DNA from: Panopea generosa
Taxonomy: Eukaryota; Mollusca; Bivalvia; Adapedonta; Hiatellidae
Direction: 5' to 3'
DNA: 64,000 nt
Assembly (NCBI GenBank): GCA_029582155.1
Contig: CM055897.1
Span: forward strand, 16,529,076 to 16,593,075
Positions 42,481 to 55,001 of the stretch are shown here, in pieces. The notes beneath the pieces are model-generated. The model had not been told where the DNA came from. It worked only from the letters and a program-made list of their open reading frames with translations, and made no database searches. Positions within the stretch are counted from its first letter, which is position 1; every line of letters starts with the position of its first letter. Both the position numbers and the translations under genes were made by a program.

Positions 42481-45400
42481 AATATCTTGGGGAAAAAAGG
42501 GTAATTGAAAATAATGGTTTCGTTTTTTTTATTAAAAAAATGGAAAAAAGGAGAGATTTGAAATAAAGTGTTTTTGTAAATAATCGAAAATTCTATCTTA
42601 ATGGAAAAAAAAAAAAAATACAAAAATAAAGAGAAGCTATATAAACAAGACTGTATCATTAACACATTTAGGCCAGGGTAATCTCAGTTTCACCTTTCGA
42701 GGGACAGAAAGACTTTTTCGTTAAAAGCATTTCATAAAAAAGCAAGCGTTAATTTTCAAATTAACTGAAAGGACAGAAGTGTCAACAGTTACGTTTTATA
42801 GAAATAAAAATCAAACGGACGTGAAATACTTACACATAAAAAAAAAAATAAATAAATCAATAAATAAAATTTATTTTTTTGATAGAAAAACGCAAAAAAA
42901 AAATCAATATTTTTGTGAAATATCATACAGGTTTTAAAGGGACAAAACTCATTTGAAATAAAGTTCAAATCGATTTGTGTTAAGTACTTTAAGTACGCGT
43001 TGCCATTTAAAAAAAGAAAACGTTAGTTCTTTAATGTGTATTTGCTTAAAAAATACGCTTAAATTGAATTCACTTGTTAATGCTTTCTTCAAATATGACT
43101 GAAATCTTTGAAATATTTAAGATAAATCGTCTGGATTCTAATCATAGAAGTGTACAAATTAAAGCAAAAGCAATGCAATGGTGTTTTGGAAATGAGATAC
43201 AAACTGTTCTTGTATATTAATTGTATATAGGATTGTATAAAACATTTGCCATTGTCGTTGCCATTGTCGTTGTATTGTATGTCCATTTTAGAACAATTAA
43301 ACAGAGACACATAGCACTGACATAGCCATCGTGACTATCTTAAGAATACAAAGGTTGACTGATTTATCAATATACTATAACAATTAAAAGCAGAAAAACT
43401 TAATAAGATTTTATCTTCCGTTCTAATCCATATTTATTCTTTAATACTGATTTGTAAGTATGTAAATTTGAATGAATAAATATGTTTCATGTAAGAACAT
43501 CGGACTCGAGATCCCTCGCCACAGCCATGTGTGGTGTCATTTGGGCTTAGTTCTGCTTTTGCACAAAAATGTTTCGCAAGTGCCGATTTGTCTAAGTTGT
43601 AAGAAATTTTTTTACAACGGTGTAAAAGAAATAAGTTTAAAACCTATTCGGAAAAAAAGACGTTTTCCATTGAAAAATACATTCCGTTATTTAATTAATT
43701 ATCATTTTCTTTTTTCTTCCATAAAAAATATATTATCTTTATAATTACATTTGTCAATATTTACTATTTGTTTGCTGTTGATTTATCATTTACTATTATT
43801 TATTCGTTTTTGTTTGTGTTCATTTTTCATATAAAAGTTTGCAATGCGTTTGTTTTTCTATAATTTATTTATGCACGATAATTGTACTGTTTGAAAAATG
43901 TATTAACATGAATTAGGCAAATCGATACACTTTTCCTTCTTAAATGCAAGAAAGTAATAACAAAATTAAAAAAAAAAGAAGAGGAAAAAAATGAGAAGAA
44001 AAAATGCTGAATTTAATAAACAGTCATCGATGAACTTTATTCTTTCCCATACTGACGGTACTGTTAACGAACCAATTTAAATAAGCAATCGAAAATAAAG
44101 AATGTTTATCAAAGCGAAAAAAAAAGATATTCATTTTTAATTATATTGCCATGTTGGTTTCGTTCAATGAGAACGATAACGAAAACATCACTGATATACA
44201 CTTAACTGACCAGGTTACACAGGAGATAAGCACATACCTTTGGTTTTACCTTGAATATTCATGAGGATGTTAAAATCGATGCATAAGTCATTAGTTTTCG
44301 CGATTATAATTTAACTTAAAAATTAACGTTTCTGTTCGAGTGCAGTGTCGGACACCTATTGACCTTTGACGATGAAATAAAATCGTCTTATTCTTATGTG
44401 CGACACAGCCTTGGGAAAACGCATTGGATGCTTAAACATACAGAATGTGGTTATATAGTAAGATAACGTCTAAAGTTATTTCAAAGATGTTAGATGAAAA
44501 AAAAATAAATAGCCAGTTATTCATTCATATATCGTATACATCGGAAGACATACATTCGACTTTAAGCTGATACAGGATACTATAAGCCTATAAACGAATT
44601 GCTGGTGAAATGTGAAAAATTGGATGAAAGATATCATGAAGAAAAATAAAAAGATTAAAATAGTTTTACATCCCTGAGAACACGATATTATATATAATTT
44701 GTGTATTAACGATATAATTGTATAAAAGGCACGTGTTGCAATCTGATATCCAATATCCGCGTATCCTTAATAAAAATGTATGTATTTCTAAATTGACTAT
44801 TAAGTCAATTTCATGAATTTATGTGAAATATAAAAAAAATCATAAATCAACTAAAATTTGATAATAAAGAAAATACGAATATCCTGCTTCCGAATTAAGT
44901 TATAATGTACATAGAACAACCTGAAATAAATGTTATTATACCTATGTCTATATATATATATTTACTTAATCACAGATATCGGAAAAGCTAAATATCATAC
45001 CTAAAACTTTATCTTTTGCTTCAAGTAATGAAAAAAAGAGAAAATCTTTAACCCTCCCCGCAGACACCCACGCGTCTAGTAGACTAGAATAGATTTCTCG
45101 CACAACATATTTTGTGACGTAAAAAATAAGTCATGTGATTTCGATTTGAATTTTTAATTTGATCCGTTACGTACAGGGGTTGATCAGGATTTTAGTTTAG
45201 AGGGCTGCAACACAAAACCTGAACGGGCACACATGTGTTTTTGTTCAGTAGAAATACAGTGGATTTTAATTAAACAAAGGGGGATTTGAGGTGAAAGGCG
45301 TATTTTTTTAAAAGAGTCGATCCGCCATTGACACAGGTTTGTTTCATGAAAGAAAGAGCTCAAATGACGTTAAGCAATATGAAGTGACGTCTATTTTTAG

Positions 45401-46140
45401 AATGGGGATTTCGTTTCAAGGTGATCACTCCAGGCGGATTTTATTTATTGATGATAATAAGATGCTTTTTATCCATTTTAATAATTATTTTATTTTTTTA
45501 GACATTTATAGCGTTTTCTCCTGATATAATCTCTTAAAGATCGTATAACTCAAAACGCTATCAATTAAATTATGTTATATTTTACAATTTTAATAACATT
45601 AAATTGAACTTATTATGTGTTAAAATTCATTTGTTTCCCTTCATTATTTTTTTAACATACACATGAAATAAAGTGTAAGGTTTCATTTGGTGTTGAGTGT
45701 ATCTAGTGTGTGAGTCGTCTAACGTAACATTTATGATCCCTACTTCTAAGTCAACTGCTAAAGTTCTGAATTTACATTAACACAACACCAGGACTTTCTT
45801 TTAAAGTCCTTGACAAAACTTATTTTTTTATTTTTTTAGATACAATTTTTGTCTGATTCAGCATAATGTTTTGAATGTTTAACTAAAAATAAATTCCAGA
45901 CGTAATAGTAAAAAAAAAAAAACATTGTCGTAATAAATCACTGGCAGACGTTAATAGTATTAAACAGTGTCTTTGAATTCTCCTTTAAGTTAGTAAAGTT
46001 GTTTACTAAAGAGAGGTTAGTCAAGGTCACAAATTTATACGAAATCTTAATCACTTAACTAGGAATGAAATGTACAATTCCAAAGCTCAAAGCGTGTTTA
46101 GAAGAGATATACCTGTCATTCATGTTTCTTTAATCTCTCT
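42481..46140. other. AT-rich 3' flank of secretory gene A
   Basis: No further exon seen. Contains a SINE fragment at 43490-43648. The last 250 bases before the stop codon are strongly conserved with 62580-62716. No convincing poly(A) signal could be fixed on the - strand. Confidence 0.5.
43490..43648 (+). mobile_element. Decayed SINE of the GAGCAAGACACTT family
   Basis: GATTTGTCTAAGTTGTAAGA then GAAATAAGTTTAAAACC matches the tail at 26230-26290. The head (CTCGAGATCCCTCGCCACAG) and central domain are degraded. Confidence 0.65.
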
Positions 46141-47816
46141 CTATTTCTTGTTCCATATGTTGTTATTGAATCCGTTGTTATTGAATCCATTATTATTGAA
46201 CCCGTTGAATCCGTTGTTATTGAATCCGTTATTATTGAATCCGTTGTTATTGAACCCGTTAAATCCGTTGTTATTGAATCCGTTGTTGTTGAAACCGTTG
46301 TTATTGAATCCGTTGTTGTTACCCCATCCGTTATTATTATTCATTCCGTGTATTCCGGCACCACCAATTCCAGCTCCGTGTATTCCGACACCACCAATTC
46401 CAGCTCCGTGTATTCCGGCACCACCAATTCCAGCTCCGTGTATTCCGACACCACCAATTCCAGCTCCGTGTATTCCGACACCACCAATTCCAGCTCCAAA
46501 TCCGAGAGAGTCTGAAGAGCCGGAATGGCCGAAAGAGGAAATTCCACCTCCGATTCTTCTGACTCCGTAACCATCATCAAAATCATCGCCAAAAAAGTCG
46601 TCGTCACCGCCAAAGTATCCAAGTGAGCTAGATACGCCCCCGAAACCTCCAAAACTTGCACCGCCCATACTGGCCCCACCGAAACCTCCGAAACTTGCAC
46701 CGCCCATACTGGCACCGCCGAATCTACCGAAATGATTTACTTTGCAAACTGGAATAAAAAAAATCACATTGGAATAATTTGTCCAAACATGTACAATATT
46801 AAAGGTTAAAGCACATAATACGCATAGTCGCCAATTTATGTATGCAAAAAGGTTTAACACAATTATGTATAAACATGTAATTAGCTATGCTGATTAGAAC
46901 ACAATATTTCAAGGAATGGGGAAGGCTTCAGCATAATCTATTAGTACTGCTTAGTTTTATTAGTTATAAACATGAAATGATGGTGTTAAATAAATGAACC
47001 ATATAATACTTCTATCTGTAATAACTCTGTTTTAAGATATGTATATGCAGGGGTTGTAATTCGACAGTCTATAATGAGGGACGTAACAACAAATCGTGTT
47101 ACCTTTTCCTTGGTGTTGATGGACTGGGACCCTCATCATCGGTACAACTGGCACCGGGATGATGGGTTTTGGTGGTGGTGGCAATCTAACTAAAACCGGC
47201 TTTGGTGGTGGTGGCAATCTAACTAAAACCGGCTTTGGTGGTGGTGGCAATCTAACTAAAACCGGCTTCGGTGGTGGTGGCACTTTCATCACGGGAATGA
47301 CCGGAACTGGGATAATGGGCTTTGGGACAGGCACCACTGAAACAAATGAAATACGCTTTATTTTACTGACATTTACATATTTATGCGAGAGTCTAAAAGA
47401 AAGTTTGAACCTGTTTTTAAATTTTAATTGTTGTAATTAAAATCAATTCAACAAGTTACTGATATAAACTTGTTTTCATTATTAAAATTTATGTGTTCAT
47501 TTGTCACTATGTCCATAACTCAAAGTTACAGATGTTAGACATAGTACCGGTTCTCAGCTCCGTATTCTAAAACTGAACACTTACTTATTGGTTTTGGCAT
47601 TGGCATGACCGGGACAACTGGGATCGGGATAACTTGTCTGGGCTCCGGTAGAACTGGTAGCGCCTTCTTATACCCTACTCCGTACCCTCCTCCGTACCCT
47701 CCTCCGTATCCGCTTCCGTATGAAGACTTTGAGTGGGACACATACCCGGGGTGGCCGGGAATGGCCTGGGCCAAAGTGGCCACGCACAGCACCAGAGTTA
47801 TAGCAGTGAAGTTCAT
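46141..47816 (-). CDS. Secreted Gly/Pro/Asn-rich repeat protein, copy A (shell-matrix-like)
   Basis: Three coding exons read on the - strand: 47816-47585, 47336-47103 and 46748-46141, each bounded by GT/AG and joined in phase 1, giving 357 residues. Residues 1-18 (MNFTAITLVLCVATLAQA) are a signal peptide. Next comes a Gly/Tyr stretch (GGGYGGGYGVGY), as in shematrin-type shell proteins, then a basic Pro-rich region with three PPPPKPVLVRL repeats ending PPPPKPIIPVPV. The last exon carries GGASMGGASFGGF repeats, an acidic Asp block (GGDDDFFGDDFDDGYG, possible calcium binding), five GAGIGG(V/A)GIHG repeats and a run of GFNNN repeats ending NNNIWNKK. The one obvious Cys is in VCKVNHF at the start of the last exon. 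Modular low-complexity extracellular proteins of this kind build shell matrix, periostracum, ligament or byssus; which of these cannot be told. No homolog is identified from memory. A second copy lies at 62717-64000. Confidence 0.88.
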
Positions 47817-48455
47817 TTTGTCTGCAAATTAAAAAAAATAATTTTTTTTATATTGTATTGTATGCACTGTATCAAGTGTCGGTTCCCACAACCTTTCTTT
47901 CATAATTTCAATATATACATTCAATAACTATACCTGTAACATATGCATTAAATATGATATTATATATTTGAAAATAGCAAATGTTGCGCACTAGTACAAA
48001 TTGGCTTAAATCTGTTTCATAATGTCGTACGTAAAATAAAATAAAAACTAATATTTTACAAATATTTGTACGACAATGGATAACTTTCGGTCGAGATGAT
48101 AATGTTAGATTATTGAGCAGACTTAGAACATGCCCACCTTTAATTCAATAGTTTATTTACTCAATTCATGGTATACATGACACTATGAGTAATAGCAAAA
48201 ATACATACAATATACAGTAGAGGCTAATTACATATGATCAAAAACTGGATTATTGAAAAAATACTATAGTAATAATTTGGATAAATTTAATATATATATT
48301 TTTGTTGTTGCTGTTGGTTGTTGTTGTATTTTAATACCTTAAACACAATTCAATGTATTCATAATCACCCTGTGGGCACAACATAACATTTGTGCGCACA
48401 ATATAACCTTTCTTTCGTAAAATACCACTCTATTAATTAATTATTTCATTAGTTA

Positions 48456-48513
48456 ATGAATGAATGAATGAATGAATGAATGAATTCATTCATTCATTCA
48501 TTCATTCATTCAT
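48456..48513. repeat. Palindromic (AATG)n/(CATT)n microsatellite
   Basis: About seven AATG/TGAA units turn at GAATTC into the complementary CATT units, giving arms of about 29 bases with no spacer. More CATT and CGTT units follow to 48608. It lies in intron 1 of secretory gene A. Confidence 0.93.
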
Positions 48514-49206
48514 TCATTCATTCTTAATTAATTAATTCATTCATTCATTTTTCCGTTTGTTCGTTCGTTCGTTCATTCATTCATTCATTCATTCGTTCAT
48601 TCATTCATCCTTAATCACTCAAGAAATATAGATAAGAAACGTATTATAAACAGAAACATGTGTAACAAGATCTAAATATATGCAGATATGAACGTCGTAT
48701 GTTATCCAAATTTACATATAGTTGATATCTTCGCTATTTTAGATAATTAGATTTAAAAAAGATCTCACTGAAAACATCATTAAAACGTATAAATAACACG
48801 TTTTAGTGATAGTTTGTCATTACAGTATTTAACTGTACATGCATTAAGACAAACAGAGCATGTAAATATTTTATATGTTAATTATTTACGAAAATAATCT
48901 GATGTGTGAGAATGTCTGAATACAGTTAAGATGTACCATGGATTGGACCAAACTGCTAGATACTTATAAAAGATTTCATAAATCAACATGATTCATATAA
49001 CTGTTATATGTGACACTCAAAGAAAATACAAGAATCTAAGTATAATTTTTATTTAACAAAATAAATGATATACTTGTACACATATATTAGGTAAAAAATA
49101 ATGTTTAAAATTTGCCTTTTATTTTATACTTCAAATATTAACTGAAACGATTTGGTTTTAAAAGAACCATTGAGCAATATAGGCATGATAAAAGTCTGGT
49201 ACTTAC

Positions 49207-49232
49207 TCGTGGATGACTCCAGAACGTTTCAT
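49207..49232 (-). other. 5' UTR exon of the secretory repeat-protein gene A
   Basis: The coding exon with the start codon begins right after an acceptor (TTTGCAG, exon base 47821), only five bases before ATG, so a non-coding exon must lie upstream. On the - strand, CATCCACGA at about 49215-49207 is followed by GTAAGTAC, an ideal donor, 25-30 bases below a TATA box. This short exon would leave an intron of about 1.4 kb (49206-47822). An ATG at 49232-49230, close to the predicted cap, would be out of frame with the main start. Confidence 0.6.
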
Positions 49233-49247
49233 GAAAGACCTTGATAT

Positions 49248-49335
49248 TTGCCCGTTTATATATAGTCGAAAACGGAAATGTCGCGATTGCGCAATAACCT
49301 TACATCGCGTGACAACCCGGAAGTTAACCAATAAA
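49248..49335 (-). promoter_or_regulatory. TATA promoter of gene A with C/EBP-type palindrome and CCAAT box
   Basis: Read on the - strand: CTATATATAAACGG (TATA box, 49265-49252) sits about 30 bases before the predicted cap. Upstream are the perfect palindrome ATTGCGCAAT (49295-49286), which fits the C/EBP half-site pair, and an inverted CCAAT box (ATTGG, 49332-49328). A strong focused TATA promoter is typical of highly expressed tissue-specific secretory genes. Factor binding is inference. Confidence 0.55.
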
Positions 49336-49394
49336 CCATTTAACGGCGGATAATTATGCAAATTTATAGACATATATGCATTCATTCATTCATG

Positions 49395-49575
49395 ATACAA
49401 CACCCACTCGCATTACATTGACAAAGGGCCGACCAGACATAGAACTATCCTCTAACTGTTGAGCGCCAAGAAAGGAAGTTTCTAGTAGCATTTTTCAAAT
49501 CTTTGCTATGACTCGACTCGAACCCACGTCTTTCGCATGTAAGGTGGATGCTCTACCGCTAGACGACGCTGCAGT
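49395..49575 (-). mobile_element. SINE of the satellite-parent family
   Basis: On the - strand: TCTAGCGGTAGAGCATCCAC, CATGCGAAAGACGTGGGTTC, AAGATTTGAAAAATGC and CAACAGTTAGAGGATAG. It sits just upstream of the promoter of gene A and lacks the terminal tail unit. Confidence 0.85.
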
Positions 49576-50109
49576 GTATTTGAACATGCGTTTTGTACTA
49601 ATAATTTTCACACAAATTAAAAACATTTGCATAAACCGATAAAGGTACGATTGAGATGATAACGTTACTTCTAACAACTTCTTACAATTAAAATTATTAT
49701 CACACATTTTAGCTCGCCGGGACGAAGTGCAAGGAGAGCTATTGCCATGACCCGGGTGTCGTCGTCGGCGTCGTCGTCGTCGTCGTCCGGAGACGAAGTT
49801 TGAAGGTTAAAATTTTGAGTTTAAGTTTAAAATATCTATGCAACCACTCTTTGGATGTGAATGACACTTTGCATGTGTGTTTACCATCATCAATGGAACA
49901 CACAGATACAAGAGTCATAACTCTTGCTTGCATTTTGACACAGTTATGGCCCTTTTTGGACTTAGACACCCAGGGGAGAGCTTTGTTGTCTTCTGACAAC
50001 TCTTGTTTCATCACACTTCATAACAATGTTGTTAAACAAAGCGTATCAACCAAAAGTTCGATAACCAGCTATAAAACCAAAGTTCAGACATTAATTATTA
50101 TTTTAGATA

Positions 50110-50445
50110 TAATAACCAGGTATCTCAGTAGCCGAGTGGTCTCAGGGTCACTTATCTCTCATCGCTGAAGTTGTGGAGTTCGAGCCCAAATTACTTGCGG
50201 AAATAAGATGGGTTTTACCCAGATTAACTCGGAGGTCTTTCTCCACCAATTAAACTATATCATATAATTTGTTCCAAATGGTGTCAACCCGATGGAATCA
50301 TAACAAGACTTAGTTTATACTCATTAATCTCAGCTCGATTGCGATGAAAGCTCAGAGCCTATATGAACCAGTCTAGAGTCCGTTTCCTGGGTAGAACCAG
50401 TACTGAGTGTTGTTTTATGATTGGGTCACCAGATCTTGTTTACTG
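50110..50445. mobile_element. Two abutting SINEs of different families
   Basis: 50110-50290 (+): head TCAGTAGCCGAGTGGTCTCA, GTGGAGTTCGAGCCC, TTCTCCACCAATTAAAC. 50330-50440 is the tail of the 7700-7870 family on the - strand (GGGTAGAACCAGTACTGAGT). Confidence 0.7.
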
Positions 50446-50517
50446 TTATTACTAAAAAAAGCCTCAAACAAGTTTGCAAATTATTATCCAATATTCAATA
50501 AACATGAACTCTTTCTT

Positions 50518-51591
50518 TATTGCAAAAATGTTTAATAAAAGTCTAGAACGTTTTATAAAGTTTGCGAAATTTTCGTTACTATTTTTACTGAGTTTGCAAA
50601 AACAGTTGATACAGTGATGCAGGTAACGATGGATTGATAATTCAATAAAGACACCATTGGTCCACCATTAAAATATAGCGGTGAATCGTTAAAATATATC
50701 AATGGACCAATCAAACAAAGCGGTGCATGGTATATTATAACGGTGTGCTTTTAACGGTACATCGTTTAAACAAAAATAGCGGTGCACCTTCATGATAGCG
50801 GTGCACCGCTATATAATGGTGCTGTTGACACTGATTGTACACCATACAATTAAAGGTTGCTTGTTTTAGACAGAAGTTAATGCAATGTTGACTCTATCTT
50901 TGTAGATTTGTATATATATATATATGTATATATATACAGACAGTTGTTAAAACACAGTAGTGCATTTAATCACTATTCTACAAAATGTTACTTTCTTTTA
51001 TCGGCGTTCTGTATTTACAAATGGTCCTTATATCAGATAATACTGTCTTGCTCAGCACCAGTTGCCCATTATTTTGACTCGATGTTTGTTTTTATATTGG
51101 TACTTTGGGGACATAGAATCAGTAGTTTTGCTTGGAAAAAAGAACACCTCTTAAGCTGGCGCTGTTAACCCTTTACTTCACATAGACGCCTTTGGACACC
51201 TCTTATATTGAATGCATTAATTCACAACATATCAGCAATGAGTGAATCATGGTTATATTAACTGACAGAGTGGAAAACAGTGCAGGAAGTGTACAGATTG
51301 CTCGTTACGAGCAATCTGAACTCTTCCTGCACTGTTTTCAATGGCCTTCTGTGATTGGTGCGGGAAAACACGTATCTATGGAGTAAAGGGTTAAATAATA
51401 AATGCATTCAGTTAAACGCCATTTTCAACAAGATGACACTATGTAAGTTGTGAAAGTAAACTCATTTATGCTCGTCCTTTTACAAATAAATCTGAACGAA
51501 TTTGGCGCAATCTCACTTCGAATGAACAACCTGAAATGTTAGTGATCTTAAACAACGCCGTTTTTGTCCCTGCGCCACAGAGAACCCAATC

Positions 51592-51643
<52 letters not shown>

Positions 51644-52740
51644 ATATATATATTCTTTCTCTCTTTCACACATGTCTTTCTCTCGTTTGTCTCCTTTTCT
51701 TTCTTTTGTTGGAATCTTGCGGACAGAATAAAGAATCCGACGATGAGAAACAAAACTCTTCGCGCTTTTGCGGTAGCTTTAATTACAAAAATACGAACAT
51801 GGTCATTGTCCTTGGAATTACAGCAAGTGATAAGAAAACATATGTCATCTATGTAATGAGTATTATCAGTGAGAAAACACTGCGTTTAGAGGTCATACAA
51901 GAGTGTCTAAGTAATAACGAGCGAAACTCCCGTTCTCTTGTAACAATTGGGGGAAATAAATAGATTCTTTATACATGTAAAATCTATGTTAAAATGGAAA
52001 CTTCACAACAAACTTTAAGGTAAGATTGTCAGAAAACACAGTTGCGGAATGCGTGATCTAGTTTCGGATCCAGGATCGAAGGCTCGTGGATTAGATGCCT
52101 TGTCCGGTCATAGGTTGTGTTTTTTTTAAAAAGATACACTTTATTTATAGTTCTGGTACTATACCGGAGGGAATCGAACGAGATGTAAAAGTTGTAAAAA
52201 TTTGTTTTATAGTTGATGTTAAAAACTGTCAACCCTGTCTTAAGCCGTCAGTGAACGCAAAATTGGCTTTTTTCAGACAGACTGTTTAATATAGGGTTAA
52301 TTCACTCTGAAAGCATATAAATAGAAAATAGCAACTATGGCTGCACAAGATGGATATTCAACAGAGGTGACCGTGTACACAGTATTGGCAGTATAAAATA
52401 AGTTTACAACAATATACAATTCCTTGGCAGAACTCTCTGTCCAACATAAAAAGGGTATGGAACCAAGAAATACAAGGTCATTATGTAATTTAGATAATAT
52501 TGTATTTGTTTTTTGTTTCTTTTCATATTATGATATGTTTCAGTTTCTGCACAGATGAATGAAAATAAAACAACAAAAACTTCAACATCTAAAACAGCAA
52601 TAACAACTTTATCCCAGCCATATTACATATCAGTATTAAATATTCATTACTCCGAGAGACAGAATGTAGCCATTAAACTTGGTTCAATGTCAGAAATGAT
52701 TAAAACCAACAAGCATGTACATGTATATACATAGTTCACA
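50518..52740. repeat. Globin-tail repeat, copy 2 (exon 3 deleted)
   Basis: Keeps the intron end and all downstream landmarks, but the stretch from exon 3 to the GGTGCACCG region is missing (join at about 50605-50625). Includes a CT tract at 51598-51640 and the TTAA MITE at 51169-51390. Confidence 0.88.
51169..51390. mobile_element. piggyBac-like MITE, 222 bp, TSD TTAA
   Basis: TTAA at 51165-51168 and 51391-51394 brackets CCCTTTACTTCACATAG and the inverted CTATGGAGTAAAGGG. Sister segments at 37176 and 54295 have a single TTAA and no insert, so the ends are exact. A 67-bp near-perfect hairpin (51273-51339, arms GAAAACAGTGCAGGAAG) fills its centre. TTAA with CCC ends is the piggyBac pattern. 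Confidence 0.9.
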
Positions 52741-52901
52741 AATATTGCAAAAATGTTTAATAAAAGTCTAGTACGTTTTATTAAGTTTGCGAAATTTTCG
52801 TTACTATTTTTACTGAATTTGCCAAAAAAAGTTTCATTGACATTTTCTTGTTGACTGAACAAATCCTAATATTCCGTATGTTATTTACAATTTTCTCTCA
52901 A

Positions 52902-53024
52902 ATTGCATTACAAGACTTTCTATCATATATGAAGGAAACGCTGCCGCTCTCAAAACGTGAAGAAGAAGCCTAGACGAAAACAGAGGGGATCATCGCAAAA
53001 GTTATTGGAGATCTTAAAAAATGA
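52902..53024 (+). pseudogene. Dead copy of globin exon 3
   Basis: About 41 codons nearly identical to the last globin exon (36292-36426), with the same upstream intron sequence, lying in a duplicated segment. It is broken three ways: the acceptor AG has become AA at 52900-52901, the Trp codon is a TAG stop at 52971-52973, and 12 bases near the end (codons for HVED) are deleted. No other globin exon accompanies it, so it was born as a partial duplicate. Confidence 0.93.
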
Positions 53025-53508
53025 AAAAGTGCTATTCAATGGAGAAGACCATCAAATTCCTACAACATATGTGTTGATTGATCAATGTGGTATATGAAAA
53101 AAACATATAATACTAACATAACCTGTTGTACAGGACACCAAAAGTGCGTGCTGATTTAGTCGTTTGAATGACGAAATTATTTAGATGGATAGTTATTTAT
53201 TTATACAGCTATGCTGCTAGCTTCGATTGAACCTCAGGCTGTTTTATCAGACTGCTGACGATAGCGGTGCACAAATATTAGATACATGTAATGGTGGATT
53301 GATCAATCAATAACGTAACCTTGGTCCACCATTAAAATATCGCGGTGAATCGTTAAAATATATCGATGGACATATCAAGCAGCGGTGCACTGATATATTA
53401 TAACGGTGGGCCGACACTTTTAACGGTACATTGTTTAAACAAAAATAGCGGTGCACCGTCATGATAGCGGTGCACCGGTAAATAATGTTGCTTTTGACAC
53501 TGATTTTA

Positions 53509-53979
53509 TAGGTGTAACCCCACCATTGATTTTTGTTCTTTATTCTATAGTAAATAATAAAAGTTTGAAGGCTTGTCATTCATAGAGGGTCCCAAATGAA
53601 AGAAGTGAAACCTACATTTTACTGTTTGTCAACCTCTGTACTATCAAAATATGAGGAGAAAAGTAGGGGTCATGTGTCATATAAGAGATTTTTTTTCTGC
53701 TCAGTGTGTACACTGGTGACAAAGTGAAAGTAGACTTCCGAAATCATGAATTCATACCCCAATTTCCAAGCATCATTTTTTTTCTAAATTCACAATTCAA
53801 ACATGACAATGCTATCAAAATAATCAAAATACATCAATAATGCCATTCAAATAAAAAAATGAGCATTAAAATAAGGAAAATGCATTTTTAAGGAAGAAGA
53901 ATTGAGGATTATTTATAACCGCCATTATGCGACTACCACACTGAAGCACTTCCTTTTCGCAATGGTGGCACTATGCCTA
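53509..53979 (+). mobile_element. MITE with TAGG...CCTA ends, 471 bp
   Basis: Begins TAGGTGTAACCCCACCATTG and ends with the inverse of TAGGCATAGTGCCACCATTG. The sister locus near 50830-50850 reads straight through (GACACTGATTGTACACC), so the insertion is exact, at a TA target. Nearly identical to the copy at 57266 in inverse orientation. Confidence 0.87.
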
Positions 53980-54491
53980 CACCATACACTCAAAGGTTGC
54001 TTCTTTTAGACAGAAGTTAATGCAATGTTGACTCTATCTTTGTAGATTAGTATATACATATATACAGACAGTTGTTAAAAACACAGTAGTGCATTTAATC
54101 ACTGTTCTACAAAATGTTACTTTCTTTTATTGGCGTTCTGTATTTACAAATGGTCCTTATATCAGATAGTACTGTCTTTCACAACACCAGTTGCCCATTA
54201 TTTTGACTCGATGTTTGTTTTTATTTCTGGTACTTTGGGGACATAGAATCAGTAGTTTTGCTTGGAAAATAGAACACCTCTTAAGCTGGGGCTGTTAAAT
54301 GATAAATGCATTCAGTTAAACGCAATTTTCAACAAGACGACACTATGTAAACTGTGAAAGTTAGCTCAATTATGCTCGTCCTTCACAAATAAATCTGAAC
54401 GAATTTGGTGTAATCTGACTTCGAATCAACAACCTGAAAGGTTAGTGATCTTTAACAATGCCGCTTTTGTCTATATGCCAGGGAGGATTAA

Positions 54492-54535
<44 letters not shown>

Positions 54536-55001
54536 ATATATATATATATATATATATATCTTCTTTCTCTCTTTCACACATGTCTTTCTCATTTTTGTCT
54601 CTCTGTATTTCTTTTGTCGGAATATTGCATACAGAAGAACCCGACGATGAGAAACAAAACTCTTCGCACTTTTGCGGTTGCTTTAATTACAAAAATACGA
54701 ACATAATCACTGTCCATTGAATTACAGCAGGTGATAAAAATATGTAATCTATGTAATGATTGTTACAGTGAGACGACACTGCGTTTAGAGGTTATACCAA
54801 AGTGTCTTAGTAATAACGAGCGAAACTCCCGTTCTCTTCTAACACTTAGGGAACATATATAAATACTTCATACATGTAAAATCTGTGTTAAAACGGAATC
54901 TTCACAACAAACTTTAAGGTAAGATTGTCAGAAAACACAGGTGCGGAATGCGTGATCGAGTTTCGGATCCAGGATTGAAGTATCGTGGGTTAGATGCCTT
55001 G

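Larger units (their letters stand above)
40736..47315. repeat. Large tandem duplication, copy A (carries secretory gene A)
   Basis: Starts at ATGAACGTCTTTATTTTGTA and is collinear with 56896-64000 throughout, including the AT-rich array, the 3' flank and exons of the secretory gene. The true right end lies beyond the part comparable within the window. Confidence 0.93.
52743..55001. repeat. Globin-tail repeat, copy 3 (contains dead exon 3)
   Basis: Same order of landmarks as copy 1, with the dead exon at 52902-53024, the 471-bp MITE at 53509-53979, a CT tract at 54493-54533 and a TA tract at 54535-54559. Confidence 0.9.

Noticed and set aside
46070-46570. Plus-strand frames rich in LLLNP and IPAPCIP, also at 62724-63104
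   Set aside because: Antisense shadow of the GFNNN and GAGIGG repeats of the spliced minus-strand gene.
47159-47440. Plus-strand KTGFGGGGNL repeat frame
   Set aside because: Antisense of the PPPPKPVLVRL exon, which has consistent splice sites and phase on the minus strand.
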